DNA of 46,526 bases from Lachnospiraceae bacterium (GTDB lineage Bacteria; Bacillota; Clostridia; Lachnospirales; Lachnospiraceae). Below the pieces are notes generated by a model. That model was not told the DNA's origin, did no database searches, and saw nothing but the letters and a program-made list of their open reading frames with translations. A program made the position numbers and the translations under genes. Shown piece by piece: positions 1 to 7,935 of this stretch. The stretch covers positions 1-46,526 of the forward strand of contig RYVZ01000027.1 in assembly GCA_003979345.1 (NCBI GenBank), in the 5' to 3' direction. Position 1 is the stretch's first letter. Every line of letters starts with the position of its first letter.

Positions 1-2
1 AA

Positions 3-238
3 TTTATATATATTTTGTATGTGCGCGTATTTTATCCTGGCGGAAGAAAAATTCAGATCGCGGAAAACATTGCGCATTTCCATCATGAAAAGTGGAACGG
101 AGAGGGTTATCCCGACCATTTTTCGGGGATTTCGATTCCGACGGAAGCGCGTATCATGGCGCTTGCTGATGTATATTGTTTTTGAGATGCAGATCGTATT
201 TGGTATCTTTTTATGAGGGGCTTCATCAGGGGGCATAG
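3..238 (+). pseudogene. HD-GYP domain remnant (partial, frameshifted)
   Basis: The frame running through position 75 reads the C-terminal half of an HD-GYP cyclic-di-GMP phosphodiesterase domain: HFHHEKWNGEGYPDHFSG, then IPTEARIMALADVY. This matches the family pattern HHExxDGxGYP followed by RIxxxADxYD. After ADVY the frame stops at about 186-188. The expected continuation resembling 'LRCRSY' lies in another frame and ends at 236-238, well short of the usual domain end. The left side is cut by the window edge, so an intact N-terminal part may exist outside. It reads as a decayed 3' end rather than a working gene. The HD-GYP identity is clear; the frameshift could in principle be a sequencing error. 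Confidence 0.7.
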
Positions 239-270
239 AAAAGAGTTTTGCATTGCGGAACTCTTTTTTT
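238..270 (+). terminator. Rho-independent terminator-like hairpin
   Basis: AAAGAGTT and AACTCTTT form a stem around a loop of about 11 nt, followed by a run of T. It sits directly behind the HD-GYP remnant and before the methyltransferase remnant, so it is probably the original terminator of the upstream gene. Confidence 0.65.
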
Positions 271-349
271 GTGCGCATTGACCGATCCGCTTAACCATTG
301 GTTGAGCGCCCGAAAACACCCTTCGCTTGTGATTACACTGATCTTACGA

Positions 350-838
350 TACGATATAAGAGTAGAACGTAAAGGAGCGTTTGTTTGTATCGCCGATGGA
401 ATGCGATCCGGGCTGCCTCATGGTTATTTCGATATAGTGTTTTCCATATACGGAGTTGGCTGGACGACAGATCTGGATAAAACGATCCTTCTGATTTCGG
501 AATATCTGAAGCCCGGCGGCAGAGTCATTTTTGCATGGGATAATCCGCTCATGCAATGCATTACATCTCAAAAAGAGCAATATGTTCTTACACGCTCGTA
601 TGTGGCGGAGGAAGATATTCTGTTTTGTAACAATAGCGAAGTATGCCGGCAGCACAACTGGAAATTGTCAACCTATCTGAATTGTCTGGCAGACCATGGA
701 TTTTTAATCGAAAGAGTCGTGGAAGAATCATCCTATGATGAAGGGGAAGCGGCAGTGTTCAGGGAAGGTCAGTATTATTCTGCGGACAGGGCACGTTTGA
801 TCAATCCGTCGTTTATTGTTAAGGCAAGAAAATGTTAG
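350..838 (+). pseudogene. class I SAM-dependent methyltransferase, 5'-truncated
   Basis: The readable part starts near VERKGAFVCIADGM and continues FDIVFSIYGVGWTTDL, then SEYLKPGGRVIFAWDNPL. These are motifs II to IV and the post-motif region of a Methyltransf_11-type domain: an acidic residue in the strand after the cofactor loop, FDxVFS, then LKPGG. The glycine-rich SAM-binding motif I and everything before it are missing. The frame stays open up to about 248, but that stretch does not resemble a methyltransferase, and no ribosome site precedes a plausible start. The C-terminal 100 residues look intact. I read it as the 3' fragment of a broken gene. A recent fusion to upstream sequence is the alternative. 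Confidence 0.65.
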
Positions 839-878
839 GAAGATGCCAAGGAAGATGCTGGGATGAAGCAGATAAAAT

Positions 879-910
879 AAAAAGGGCAATTTCCATTTAG
901 ACAGTGGACA
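879..910. repeat. 32-nt dispersed repeat, copy 1
   Basis: This stretch begins AAAAAGGGCAATTT and ends GGACA, and matches 7352-7383 at 27 of 32 positions. It lies in the 211-nt non-coding gap before the tocopherol-cyclase-like gene. No protein reading explains the match. It may be an insertion-sequence end or a shared upstream regulatory element. Nothing else was recognised in the gap. Confidence 0.5.
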
Positions 911-1049
911 TATTCAAAGAGAAATATGTTAGAAAGCAGGCGGGAGATGGAGCAGATGAAAGAATTTGCCACTGACCCGCAGACTTAAAAAATGAATAAA
1001 TCAGACCCATCCGTGGAAAAATAGGTATGATTTTTTACGGAGACAGAAT

Positions 1050-1895
1050 ATGAATGATTTTTTTTATGGGTGGTATTTGAAATGTCAATCTGACACACAG
1101 ACTTTAGCGGTCATACCTGCCGTACATGGAACGGGAAGTAAACGTATTTGCTCGATACAGATCATTACAGACGATCATGCGTGGATGATTCCGTTTTCCG
1201 GACATTCCTATCAACGGGCAGGGAGAAATATTTTCATTGCAGACAATCGGTTTGGTGAAAAAGGAATTGAGCTGAACATCTGTACGCCGCGGCTGACCCT
1301 TATTGGCAAATTGGATTTTGGGCGGCTTTTTCCGCTAAAATATGACATTATGGGACCCTTTGCGCTGGTGCCGTTTATGGAATGTCGTCACAGCGTATTT
1401 AGCATGCGTCATCCGGTCACAGGAAATGTGCAGATCAACGGAAAGAGTCTTTCTTTTCAGAATGCATGGGGATATTGGGAAGGAGACCGGGGGCGCTCCT
1501 TCCCTAAAAAATATATATGGACCCAATGTTGTTTTGCGGGCGGGTCATTGATGTTGTCGGCAGCGGATATTCCCATTGCAGGCATTCGGTTTACCGGCAT
1601 CATAGGCGTTATCGTATGGCGCGGAAAAAAGTATCGGATCGCTACTTATTTGGGAGCGAAAGCTGTCCGGATCGGGAACAAAATGATCAGGATCGTACAG
1701 GGCGGTCTGGAATTGGAGGCACGTCTTTTAGAGGCATCAGGACAGCCTCTTAAGGCTCCGGCGAACGGAAATATGGTAAGGACGATCCATGAAAGCGCCT
1801 CCTGTCGGGCTTTTTACCGTTTTCGCATCAATAAGCACACTGTATTTGCTTTCGAAACAGACAAGGCTTCTTTTGAGTTTGAATATCCTGCCTGA
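1050..1895 (+). CDS. tocopherol cyclase-like (lipocalin-fold) protein
   Basis: The 281-residue protein shows the hallmarks of the tocopherol cyclase-like family (PF14249 type). An early FYGWYLKC is followed by beta-rich sequence and the segment WGYWEGDRGRSFPKKYIW near residues 138-155, which matches the conserved 'Y.E.DWG..FP..YIW.Q' core. In plants and cyanobacteria the family cyclises prenylquinols. Many Firmicute members exist in organisms that make no tocopherol, and their substrate is unknown, so I call the fold, not the activity. There is no signal peptide, so it is probably cytoplasmic. The start is supported by GGAGA seven bases upstream of the ATG. It stands alone, with decayed genes before it and a two-component pair behind its own promoter after it. 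Confidence 0.7.
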   Translation: MNDFFYGWYLKCQSDTQTLAVIPAVHGTGSKRICSIQIITDDHAWMIPFSGHSYQRAGRNIFIADNRFGEKGIELNICTPRLTLIGKLDFGRLFPLKYDIMGPFALVPFMECRHSVFSMRHPVTGNVQINGKSLSFQNAWGYWEGDRGRSFPKKYIWTQCCFAGGSLMLSAADIPIAGIRFTGIIGVIVWRGKKYRIATYLGAKAVRIGNKMIRIVQGGLELEARLLEASGQPLKAPANGNMVRTIHESASCRAFYRFRINKHTVFAFETDKASFEFEYPA

Positions 1896-1931
1896 TTTGT
1901 ATCATATCTTTTATGCAGGAATAGATTTCTG

Positions 1932-1940
1932 TGCTATAAT
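1932..1940 (+). promoter_or_regulatory. extended -10 promoter for the AgrC/AgrA-like pair
   Basis: TGCTATAAT is a perfect extended -10 (TG-N-TATAAT). A -35 is weak, with TTATGC at 1911 giving an 18-nt spacer. Transcription would start near 1947, which leaves a leader of about 60 nt to the kinase start at 2008 and argues against an earlier ATG at 1948. Confidence 0.5.
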
Positions 1941-2007
1941 TTAGTAGATGATTTGGCTTTGGCAAAATGGATTATGCCGGAATAAGCAGGAAGCGCAGAG
2001 GATCACC

Positions 2008-3303
2008 ATGATTTACATAGTGGATAACATATCAAACTATTTCATTTATCTTTTTATCATTCATTATGGATTCAGATTAAATCCAAGAAAAAACAGATTT
2101 CTTATTGGTGCTTCCGTTTTGACGATGTTGTCTGCCGGGGCTTACAACGCATATTTTGATACAAATTCTCCAATTGTTTATCTACTTTGGAGCATGCTTT
2201 CCATATGCCTGTTTTTTGAAGACAGATTATGGCGTTTGCTTTTACGAAGCGCCGCCCTGATGTATTTCACGGGTATCGTTGATACGTTCAGCGTCATGCT
2301 GATACAGGTTGTGTTAATCGGTAAGGGCGTTGGCGGCGCGCAGATCAGGTGGTGGATGGAACCTGCCTATCTGATCTCGTTTTTCGTATATTTTTTGATT
2401 TATCGGGAGCTTCTTAAGAAAAATGAAGTATATCTGTGCGATATCGGATGGAAGGATAAGCTTGCGCTTTTAATACAGGGCTCCATTTTCCAGTTATTTT
2501 ATAATTTTGTGTTTGTGTTTTTTAATGAGAATCATGCAATGTATGGATTCGACGCTTATGCGGTATTTTTAGTTAGTATTGCGGGGGCGTTCTACTCTCT
2601 TTTTCTAACGCTTGGTCTCGCCATAAAAAATAAGCTGTCGGACAGGCAGAACAGGGAGCTGCAGTCCTTTATGAACCGGCAGAAGCAGCAGTATGATTAT
2701 CAGCTGCAGCAATCGGAGTCCATACGGCGTTTTAAGCATGATTTGGTAAATCATATGGGCGTTCTCAGAGAGCTGGCAATTCATAAAAAGACAGAAGAAG
2801 TCAAAGAGTACATCGATACCATTTGGAACCTCCAAGAGACGTTTGATTTGAAAATTCGGACGGGGGACGGTTTTCTTGATATCATTATGAATTATTATTC
2901 CTATTTGGCAGAAAAGGACAAGATCGATTTTGCCGTAACGGGAAAACTGACCGTGGAAACGGGGATTGGGATGTTTGACCTTACGACGCTGATGGGAAAT
3001 ATATTGCAGAACGCTTTGGAAGCGTCAGTAAGGGCGGTCAATCCCAAAATCCGGGTTACGCTTATTGAACATAAAAAGGAAATATTCATTGTTGTATGTA
3101 ATCGTACAGCCGAAAAGACAGACATTTCAAACGGATTTCTTAAGACATCAAAAGCGGATACGGCAAATCATGGGTTTGGTCTGATAAATGCGGTTGCAAC
3201 AGTTCGTAAATATCATGGCGAATATGATATGGAGTCTGTCGAGGAAAATGGAGAAGCAATATTTAAGGTCAGCATTGCCATCCCGAAGGAGAAGAGGGTA
3301 TGA
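2008..3303 (+). CDS. AgrC/ComD-like GHKL sensor histidine kinase
   Basis: The 431-residue membrane kinase has six or seven hydrophobic segments in its first 200 residues. A coiled linker follows (residues about 205-240), then the H-box RFKHDLVNHMG with phospho-acceptor His244. A GHKL ATPase domain follows, with N-box LMGNILQNALEAS and the late glycine motif HGFGL. This is the layout of peptide-sensing kinases such as AgrC. The start at 2008 aligns with the hydrophobic N-terminus and fits the promoter; an in-frame ATG 60 nt upstream has no ribosome site. The stop overlaps the response-regulator start by four bases. No agrB or agrD homologue is visible nearby, so the signal is unknown and may be something other than a self-made peptide. 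Confidence 0.85.
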   Translation: MIYIVDNISNYFIYLFIIHYGFRLNPRKNRFLIGASVLTMLSAGAYNAYFDTNSPIVYLLWSMLSICLFFEDRLWRLLLRSAALMYFTGIVDTFSVMLIQVVLIGKGVGGAQIRWWMEPAYLISFFVYFLIYRELLKKNEVYLCDIGWKDKLALLIQGSIFQLFYNFVFVFFNENHAMYGFDAYAVFLVSIAGAFYSLFLTLGLAIKNKLSDRQNRELQSFMNRQKQQYDYQLQQSESIRRFKHDLVNHMGVLRELAIHKKTEEVKEYIDTIWNLQETFDLKIRTGDGFLDIIMNYYSYLAEKDKIDFAVTGKLTVETGIGMFDLTTLMGNILQNALEASVRAVNPKIRVTLIEHKKEIFIVVCNRTAEKTDISNGFLKTSKADTANHGFGLINAVATVRKYHGEYDMESVEENGEAIFKVSIAIPKEKRV

Positions 3304-4004
3304 AAATAGGGATTATCGAAGATGAAGCCGTGTGGAGGGAGCGGATAAAAGCCGCTGTTGAAAAGTATTGCGCGGATAAAAATATTTCGCTGGAGATTGC
3401 TGCATACGGCAGCGGAAGAGAATATATGGAAAATGAGGAGGCGGATTTATTGTTTTTGGATATTGAGCTTGCGGATGGAGAAGACGGTTTTGAAATTGCT
3501 GAAAGGCTAAAGGATTCCGGAAGTCGGTGCAAGATCTGCTTTTTAACATCACATACGGAAATGGCAAGACAGGGATACAGGGTAAATGCTTTCCGGTATA
3601 TTGATAAAAAATATATGGAGGAGATTGACGAAGCGCTTGCGTTTTTCTTTCAGACAAAGATTCAGGAGCGGACCGTTTATTGCAGGGATACCTTTGGAAT
3701 CCAAGTGAAGATCAACTTAAGTGAGCTTTTGCTTGTTGAGACTAGTGGAAGAAAATTAAGGTATCTTATGCTTGACGGCATGGAACATTTTTGTGAGGGC
3801 AGGATATCTGAAACGGCGCAAAGCTTGTCCCAATATGGCTTTTTTAACATACAGCGATCGTATATTGTTAATTTGAAATATATTAAGAGTGCCAACAGTC
3901 GTGAGGTCATACTTTGTAACGGGTTAAAGATCACAATCGGCAGAGTTCATGGCAGGGAGTTTCAGAAAGCGTTTTTCAGATGGAGAATGTTGTTCGATGA
4001 ATAA
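3300..4004 (+). CDS. LytTR-family response regulator (AgrA-like)
   Basis: The protein has 234 residues. The receiver domain (about 1-120) has acidic residues IIEDE, phospho-acceptor Asp54 in LFLDIELADG, the T/S position in FLTSH, and the conserved lysine replaced in context as YIDKKY. A LytTR DNA-binding domain follows from about residue 130, with the typical ending FFNIQRSYIVNLKYI then the basic stretch. It is the partner of the preceding kinase: start and stop overlap as ATGA, so the two are translated together. LytTR regulators bind pairs of direct repeats upstream of their targets. The neighbouring lipoprotein gene is a candidate target, but no convincing repeat pair was seen. Confidence 0.88.
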   Translation: MKIGIIEDEAVWRERIKAAVEKYCADKNISLEIAAYGSGREYMENEEADLLFLDIELADGEDGFEIAERLKDSGSRCKICFLTSHTEMARQGYRVNAFRYIDKKYMEEIDEALAFFFQTKIQERTVYCRDTFGIQVKINLSELLLVETSGRKLRYLMLDGMEHFCEGRISETAQSLSQYGFFNIQRSYIVNLKYIKSANSREVILCNGLKITIGRVHGREFQKAFFRWRMLFDE

Positions 4005-4178
4005 GGAACCGATTCGCGAAATTGTGTTGTTTGTGCAAAAAGTGTGTCATTCATACAGATGGTATGTTCTTTTTTTCTCAATGTGATATAAATAAAATGT
4101 CATGACAAAATAGAAGGACTTATGATAAAAACAGCGTTCTTTCGGTTTAGGGATGCAGTGTGGAAATGAGGAACATGA

Positions 4179-5321
4179 ATGATGAAAAAAAAGAAAATAG
4201 CAATGATTATGGGAGCGGCTGTGCTTGCGCTTTCGGCATGCGGGCAGACGGGGGAGCCGCAAAAATTCCAGACAAACGCGGCGGACAATACGGAGGAAAT
4301 GAGTGGCGGCGAAGAACAAAGTCCGGAAATACCGGATGATGAGACGCCGGTTCCGGCCGATTGTGATCCGGCAGAGGTTGAAGATGAAGGGCATTCGGCA
4401 ATTTTGATAGACGATGTGCTGGAAAGCCTGACAGGAGAATATGATTATTCATCGGGTAATGGAATTGGCAGATTAACGATAAAAAAGACGTCCGACGGTT
4501 ATGATATTTCCGATTATGAATCAGAAGATTCCTATCGCTTTTTAGCGGATTCCTCTTATATAGAAAGCATGGAGGCAAACAGAATCTATATGAGGTATCC
4601 GGAACAGATATATTCTGACGGTACGGCTGTTTTTGGTTATTATATTTTGGAATACGATACGGACGGAATCGATGTATATTACGGAAAATCTACATTTGAT
4701 GAGGCTGCATTTTTATATCATGCCGTAAAGAGAACGGAAGCGTTAGATGACGCGGATGAGTATGAGGATACATATAGCGATTCTGCGGATCAGGAAACGA
4801 CAGCAGAAGAATTATTAGATTTATTTATCAGTGGTTCGGTCAATGCAGTTGACCCCGAAGATTTGACCTCGACATTTTATATCGCTGATCTAAATATGGA
4901 CTCTGAAGAATGGGACTCCTATTCGATTGGAGAGAAAGTCGATCTTGACAATGATGGGGAAGACGAACTGGTTCTCAACGGTCCTTATGGAGGAATATAT
5001 CTTGACGCGCGGGACGACAAGGTATATGTGTTTGCCGCGGGCGAGGGGACTGCGCTCATTCTTTCTTATACCTATTATAATGGAGATATATGGATTCTGT
5101 ATAGCAACAGGTCGAGTGCAGGATTTGAAGCTTACCATATGGAAAGATTTGAAGGAGCTGATCATCCGGTCGCAGAAATGAATTTTGGCGAGGAGCTTGT
5201 CGATTCAGACGACCCGGAGTCCGAAACGAAATATATGTTGAATGGAAAAGCGATTTCTTATGATGAATATTCAGCGTTCTGCAGCAAAATTTTTGCCGCA
5301 GAAGTAAGTACGGAATCATAG
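4179..5321 (+). CDS. acidic surface lipoprotein, function unknown
   Basis: The 380-residue protein begins with a lipoprotein signal: basic MMKKKK, a hydrophobic stretch, then lipobox LSAC with the lipidated cysteine near residue 21. A low-complexity acidic linker follows (about residues 30-75). The globular part contains DLDNDGEDELVL near residue 255, a DxDxDGxxEL calcium-loop-like motif common in exported clostridial proteins. I do not recognise a named family. It follows the AgrC/AgrA-like pair by 174 nt, so it may be regulated with or by it. The start is ambiguous between two adjacent ATGs. A strong terminator follows at 5393-5424. Confidence 0.75.
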   Translation: MMKKKKIAMIMGAAVLALSACGQTGEPQKFQTNAADNTEEMSGGEEQSPEIPDDETPVPADCDPAEVEDEGHSAILIDDVLESLTGEYDYSSGNGIGRLTIKKTSDGYDISDYESEDSYRFLADSSYIESMEANRIYMRYPEQIYSDGTAVFGYYILEYDTDGIDVYYGKSTFDEAAFLYHAVKRTEALDDADEYEDTYSDSADQETTAEELLDLFISGSVNAVDPEDLTSTFYIADLNMDSEEWDSYSIGEKVDLDNDGEDELVLNGPYGGIYLDARDDKVYVFAAGEGTALILSYTYYNGDIWILYSNRSSAGFEAYHMERFEGADHPVAEMNFGEELVDSDDPESETKYMLNGKAISYDEYSAFCSKIFAAEVSTES

Positions 5322-5392
5322 AAAAGCCCCCGGGTTTCTGCGAAAATGTGCTGCGGAAATATATTAAGAAAAATATACGATCAGGCAGAAGT

Positions 5393-5424
5393 AAAAAAAA
5401 GACTCCCGCAGGAGTCTTTTTTTT
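5393..5424 (+). terminator. Rho-independent terminator, bidirectional form
   Basis: An A-run, then GACTCC, a CGCA loop, GGAGTC and a T-run make a near-perfect hairpin flanked by A8 and T8. It ends the lipoprotein transcript and separates it from the sigma-factor operon. Confidence 0.9.
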
Positions 5425-5455
5425 AAGTGTTTTTGTTTTTTCTTACGTATTATAA

Positions 5456-5471
5456 GTAACGGAACCGTTAC
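5456..5471. promoter_or_regulatory. perfect dyad upstream of ECF sigma gene
   Basis: GTAACGG-AA-CCGTTAC is a perfect 7-2-7 inverted repeat, 25 nt before the sigma-factor start. GGAACC inside it resembles an ECF-type -35 box. Autoregulation of the sigma operon through this site is an inference. Confidence 0.45.
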
Positions 5472-5496
5472 AGATACAACAGAGAAAGAGGTGTTT

Positions 5497-6072
5497 GTGT
5501 TGCGTGATGAAAAAATAATATCGGCGATCAGAAAGCGGGACGAGCGGATGCTTTCCTTTGTGATCGACAGATATGCAAGGCTTCTTTGGAAAGCCGCAGC
5601 TTCTATATTGACCGATGCATCAGCCGTGCAGGATGTTGAGGAATGTGTTTCAGATGCATTTATCTATCTGTGGCAGCACCCCGAACGGTATGACCCGGAC
5701 AAAGCGAAGCTTTCTTCATGGCTTTCGATGATCGTGAGATCGCGTGCAATCGACAGGTGGCGTCGGATGGTTAAAAAAAGAGAAATCTCGATGGAAGAAC
5801 TTGTCATGGAAAGTCTTGGATATCCTGAGATCGCAGAGGACCAGGCGGATGACAACGTAGACAGCCGCAGGGATAAGCTGGCGATCTGCATGGGGATGCT
5901 TGATGAAAAGGAAAAAGAACTGCTGATCAGACGTTATAGCAATGAACAAAGCACAAACGAGATTGCGATAGCAATGAATTTGTCAAAAAAACAGGTGGAA
6001 AACAAGCTCTATCAGGTGAAAAGAAAATGTAAGCGGATGATGGAATGTAAAAATGACCTTGAGCGGGTATGA
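5497..6072 (+). CDS. ECF-type RNA polymerase sigma factor
   Basis: The protein has about 191 residues. Region 2 reads FVIDRYARLLWKAA then VEECVSDAFIYLWQHPERYDP, followed by LSSWLSMIVRSRAIDRWRR. Region 4 reads ELLIRRYSNEQSTNEIAIAMNLSKKQVENKLYQVKRK. This two-domain layout is that of extracytoplasmic-function sigma factors. The ribosome site AGAAAGAGG fits a GTG start at 5497 or a TTG at 5500 better than the GTG at 5491, which overlaps it. The next gene, 59 nt downstream, encodes a single-pass membrane protein and is the likely anti-sigma partner. The dyad at 5456-5471 may be a self-regulation site. Confidence 0.85.
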   Translation: MLRDEKIISAIRKRDERMLSFVIDRYARLLWKAAASILTDASAVQDVEECVSDAFIYLWQHPERYDPDKAKLSSWLSMIVRSRAIDRWRRMVKKREISMEELVMESLGYPEIAEDQADDNVDSRRDKLAICMGMLDEKEKELLIRRYSNEQSTNEIAIAMNLSKKQVENKLYQVKRKCKRMMECKNDLERV

Positions 6073-6131
6073 ACGGTGAAAGGCAGGAATCCGTGTTTGA
6101 TTTGTAAAGGACGGAGAAAGGAGATTCGAAA

Positions 6132-7196
6132 ATGAGAAAATGGAGCAGACAAAATCGAAAGAATATACGGGCAATGATAGAAGAACGGACAGGAGTTTCC
6201 CTGTGCGTCAGTCAAAGACGAAGCCGGTATCGGGTACAGTACGCGGCATTTGCGGCGGTCTGTATGTTATGCCTGGTCACATTATCGGCGTATGCTTATG
6301 CAAAGTTTTCGTCATTAGATGAGGATCAGGTCGGGTTTGGCGCGGTATATCAGGGAGAGGGACGCTTTGAAATCGTTGTTGAGAATGCGTCGGACCGGAT
6401 ATTGGAGCTGGAGGACAACGTAAAAGTTATGCAATGGTCAACGGGAGAAGAAGTGGAAGGCGACCGCAGTAAGATCAAGATGAGCGGACTGACGATCGAG
6501 CCGCATTCGCAGGGAATTGTTTCGATCGATCTGTCGGAGGGGTATGATATGGAGGCGATGGCATCCCGATTATCGGACGGTGACTGGTATTACTTTATAT
6601 TGACCAATAACGGTTTTGCATTCGGGCAGGACTGGATGTGTTCTTTTGATCTGGAGATTGGTCAGACCCAGGAAGTTGCGGAGCGGATGAGTGAACGGAT
6701 GGCGGAAAGATTGGAGGAGTCATTGAACGCACAGTCGTTGGACACACAACCGTCGGACGCACAACTAGCTGACACACAAACGGAAAACGGGAACGGGTCA
6801 GAACCGGATGCGGAAAACCTGTATTCCGCGGACTGGGTCTGGCCGACGCTCAGCCATACGGTGTCGGTTTCCTATGGCGAACAGGGGAACGGCAGATTTT
6901 CGGATCATATCAACATTGCAGGAACAGAGGGGGATGAAGTGTACGCGGCCGCGGATGGAAGCGTCATCATGACTGGATTTGACAGTACATACGGAAATGT
7001 ACTGATACTCGATCTGGGAGGCGGCGTCACGGTCAAATACGGGCATCTGAAAGAAATTCATGTATCGGAAGGCGATGCGGTCGAACGCGGACAGCTTGTC
7101 GGTTCGGTCGGAAAAAGCGGGATGGCGACAGGTCCGAACCTGATGTTTGCGGTGTATGTGGACGGAGAAGCGGTCGATCCGGTCATACCGGAATAA
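6132..7196 (+). CDS. membrane protein with degenerate LytM/M23 domain, putative anti-sigma partner
   Basis: The 354-residue protein has a basic cytoplasmic N-terminus (1-35), one membrane segment (about 37-56), an extracellular beta-rich region (65-180) and a helical low-complexity linker (180-230) with repeats of the type S/A-D-T/A-Q. A C-terminal LytM/M23 domain (about 235-352) includes VYAAADGSV, YGHLKEIHVSEGDAV and GPNLMFAVYVDG. In active M23 peptidases the zinc ligands lie in HxxxD and HxH. Here those positions read S257/N261 and N336/M338, so metal-dependent cleavage is unlikely; only His305 of the YxHL motif is kept. It follows an ECF sigma gene and probably holds or senses for it, binding envelope material rather than cutting it. 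Confidence 0.75.
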   Translation: MRKWSRQNRKNIRAMIEERTGVSLCVSQRRSRYRVQYAAFAAVCMLCLVTLSAYAYAKFSSLDEDQVGFGAVYQGEGRFEIVVENASDRILELEDNVKVMQWSTGEEVEGDRSKIKMSGLTIEPHSQGIVSIDLSEGYDMEAMASRLSDGDWYYFILTNNGFAFGQDWMCSFDLEIGQTQEVAERMSERMAERLEESLNAQSLDTQPSDAQLADTQTENGNGSEPDAENLYSADWVWPTLSHTVSVSYGEQGNGRFSDHINIAGTEGDEVYAAADGSVIMTGFDSTYGNVLILDLGGGVTVKYGHLKEIHVSEGDAVERGQLVGSVGKSGMATGPNLMFAVYVDGEAVDPVIPE

Positions 7197-7518
7197 GAAT
7201 TTTAGAAAACCGCTATTTCAAAAGAAATCATCGGTTCGATGATAACCGGAGCTTCAGAGGGACTTTAGGTTAAAAGGAACCTAAAGGTTCCCATAAAGAG
7301 ATGGTAATGGAATTACAGATAATCGGGAAGAAAATCATAAAATCAGAATGTAAAAAGGGCAATTTTCATTAAGACAACGGGCACGGAAACTGATACAATC
7401 AGTGTAAGAAACGCATCGAACGGCTTTAGTTGCAAAAATCAGTTCGATGTGTTAGTAAAAAACGAAAACAGGGGACGTGCCCGTGGGGTATCGTTTCCGG
7501 TCGGAAAGGAATGCTTTG
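7197..7518. other. non-coding gap with hairpins, second repeat copy and a possible promoter
   Basis: The gap holds a small hairpin GGAACC-TAAA-GGTTCC (7276-7291) without a T-run and the second copy of the 32-nt repeat (7352-7383). A promoter-like AAGACA-17-TACAAT (7371-7399) begins inside that repeat. An 8-bp inverted repeat, CATCGAAC...GTTCGATG, spans 7414-7449. No gene was recognised before the AraC-type start at 7519. Confidence 0.4.
7352..7383. repeat. 32-nt dispersed repeat, copy 2
   Basis: This copy matches 879-910 at 27 of 32 positions, including the identical 14-base start AAAAAGGGCAATTT. Its AAGACA could serve as a -35 for the AraC/clpP pair, with TACAAT 17 nt further on. Confidence 0.5.
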
Positions 7519-7935
7519 ATGAAACAAAGTCTTGTAACCGAAAGGATTCTCTCGTATGTCGGGAAAAACTTAGAATCTGCCATGACACTGGATACCATCG
7601 CAAAGGAACTCCATTATTCCAAATTCTATTTGGAGAGGACCTTCAAGAAGGATATGGGGATTTCCCTGTATCAGTATATCCGCCGCAGAAGACTGAATGA
7701 GGCGGCAGAAAAGCTGGGCAATACCGACAGACCCGTGATTGAGATTGCATTGGAGGCAGGTTATCTCTCCCAACAGGCATTTGCGCAGGCGTTCCGCGAT
7801 GAGTACGGGTGTACGCCGCTCGAATATCGGAAAAACAGGCATTTTGTTCGAAAGAAGGAGCGGATGCAGATGAATGCAGGCGTTTACGTCAAAATGCGGG
7901 AATTCCGGTTTCAGGAAGGCAGGATGGCGGCATGA
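7519..7935 (+). CDS. short AraC-family transcriptional regulator
   Basis: The protein has about 138 residues and is almost only an AraC-type double helix-turn-helix. The first HTH reads MTLDTIAKELHYSKFYLERTFKKDMG. The second reads PVIEIALEAGYLSQQAFAQAFRDEYGCTPLEYR, the family signature. The usual N-terminal effector domain is absent; a short tail of about 35 residues follows the HTH. The start at 7519 is preceded by GGAAAGGA. A GTG at 7477 would add 14 residues. The end overlaps the clpP start by four bases (ATGA), so the two proteins are translated together. This makes a role in controlling, or responding with, the protease plausible. Confidence 0.8.
   Translation: MKQSLVTERILSYVGKNLESAMTLDTIAKELHYSKFYLERTFKKDMGISLYQYIRRRRLNEAAEKLGNTDRPVIEIALEAGYLSQQAFAQAFRDEYGCTPLEYRKNRHFVRKKERMQMNAGVYVKMREFRFQEGRMAA

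Noticed and set aside
1948..2007. Earlier start of the sensor kinase
   Set aside because: The ATG at 1948 would lie at the predicted transcription start with no ribosome site. The start at 2008 fits the promoter and the membrane domain.
7449..7700. Separate 83-residue gene
   Set aside because: It overlaps the AraC-type gene in another frame and lacks family features. The AraC frame is clearly the coding one.
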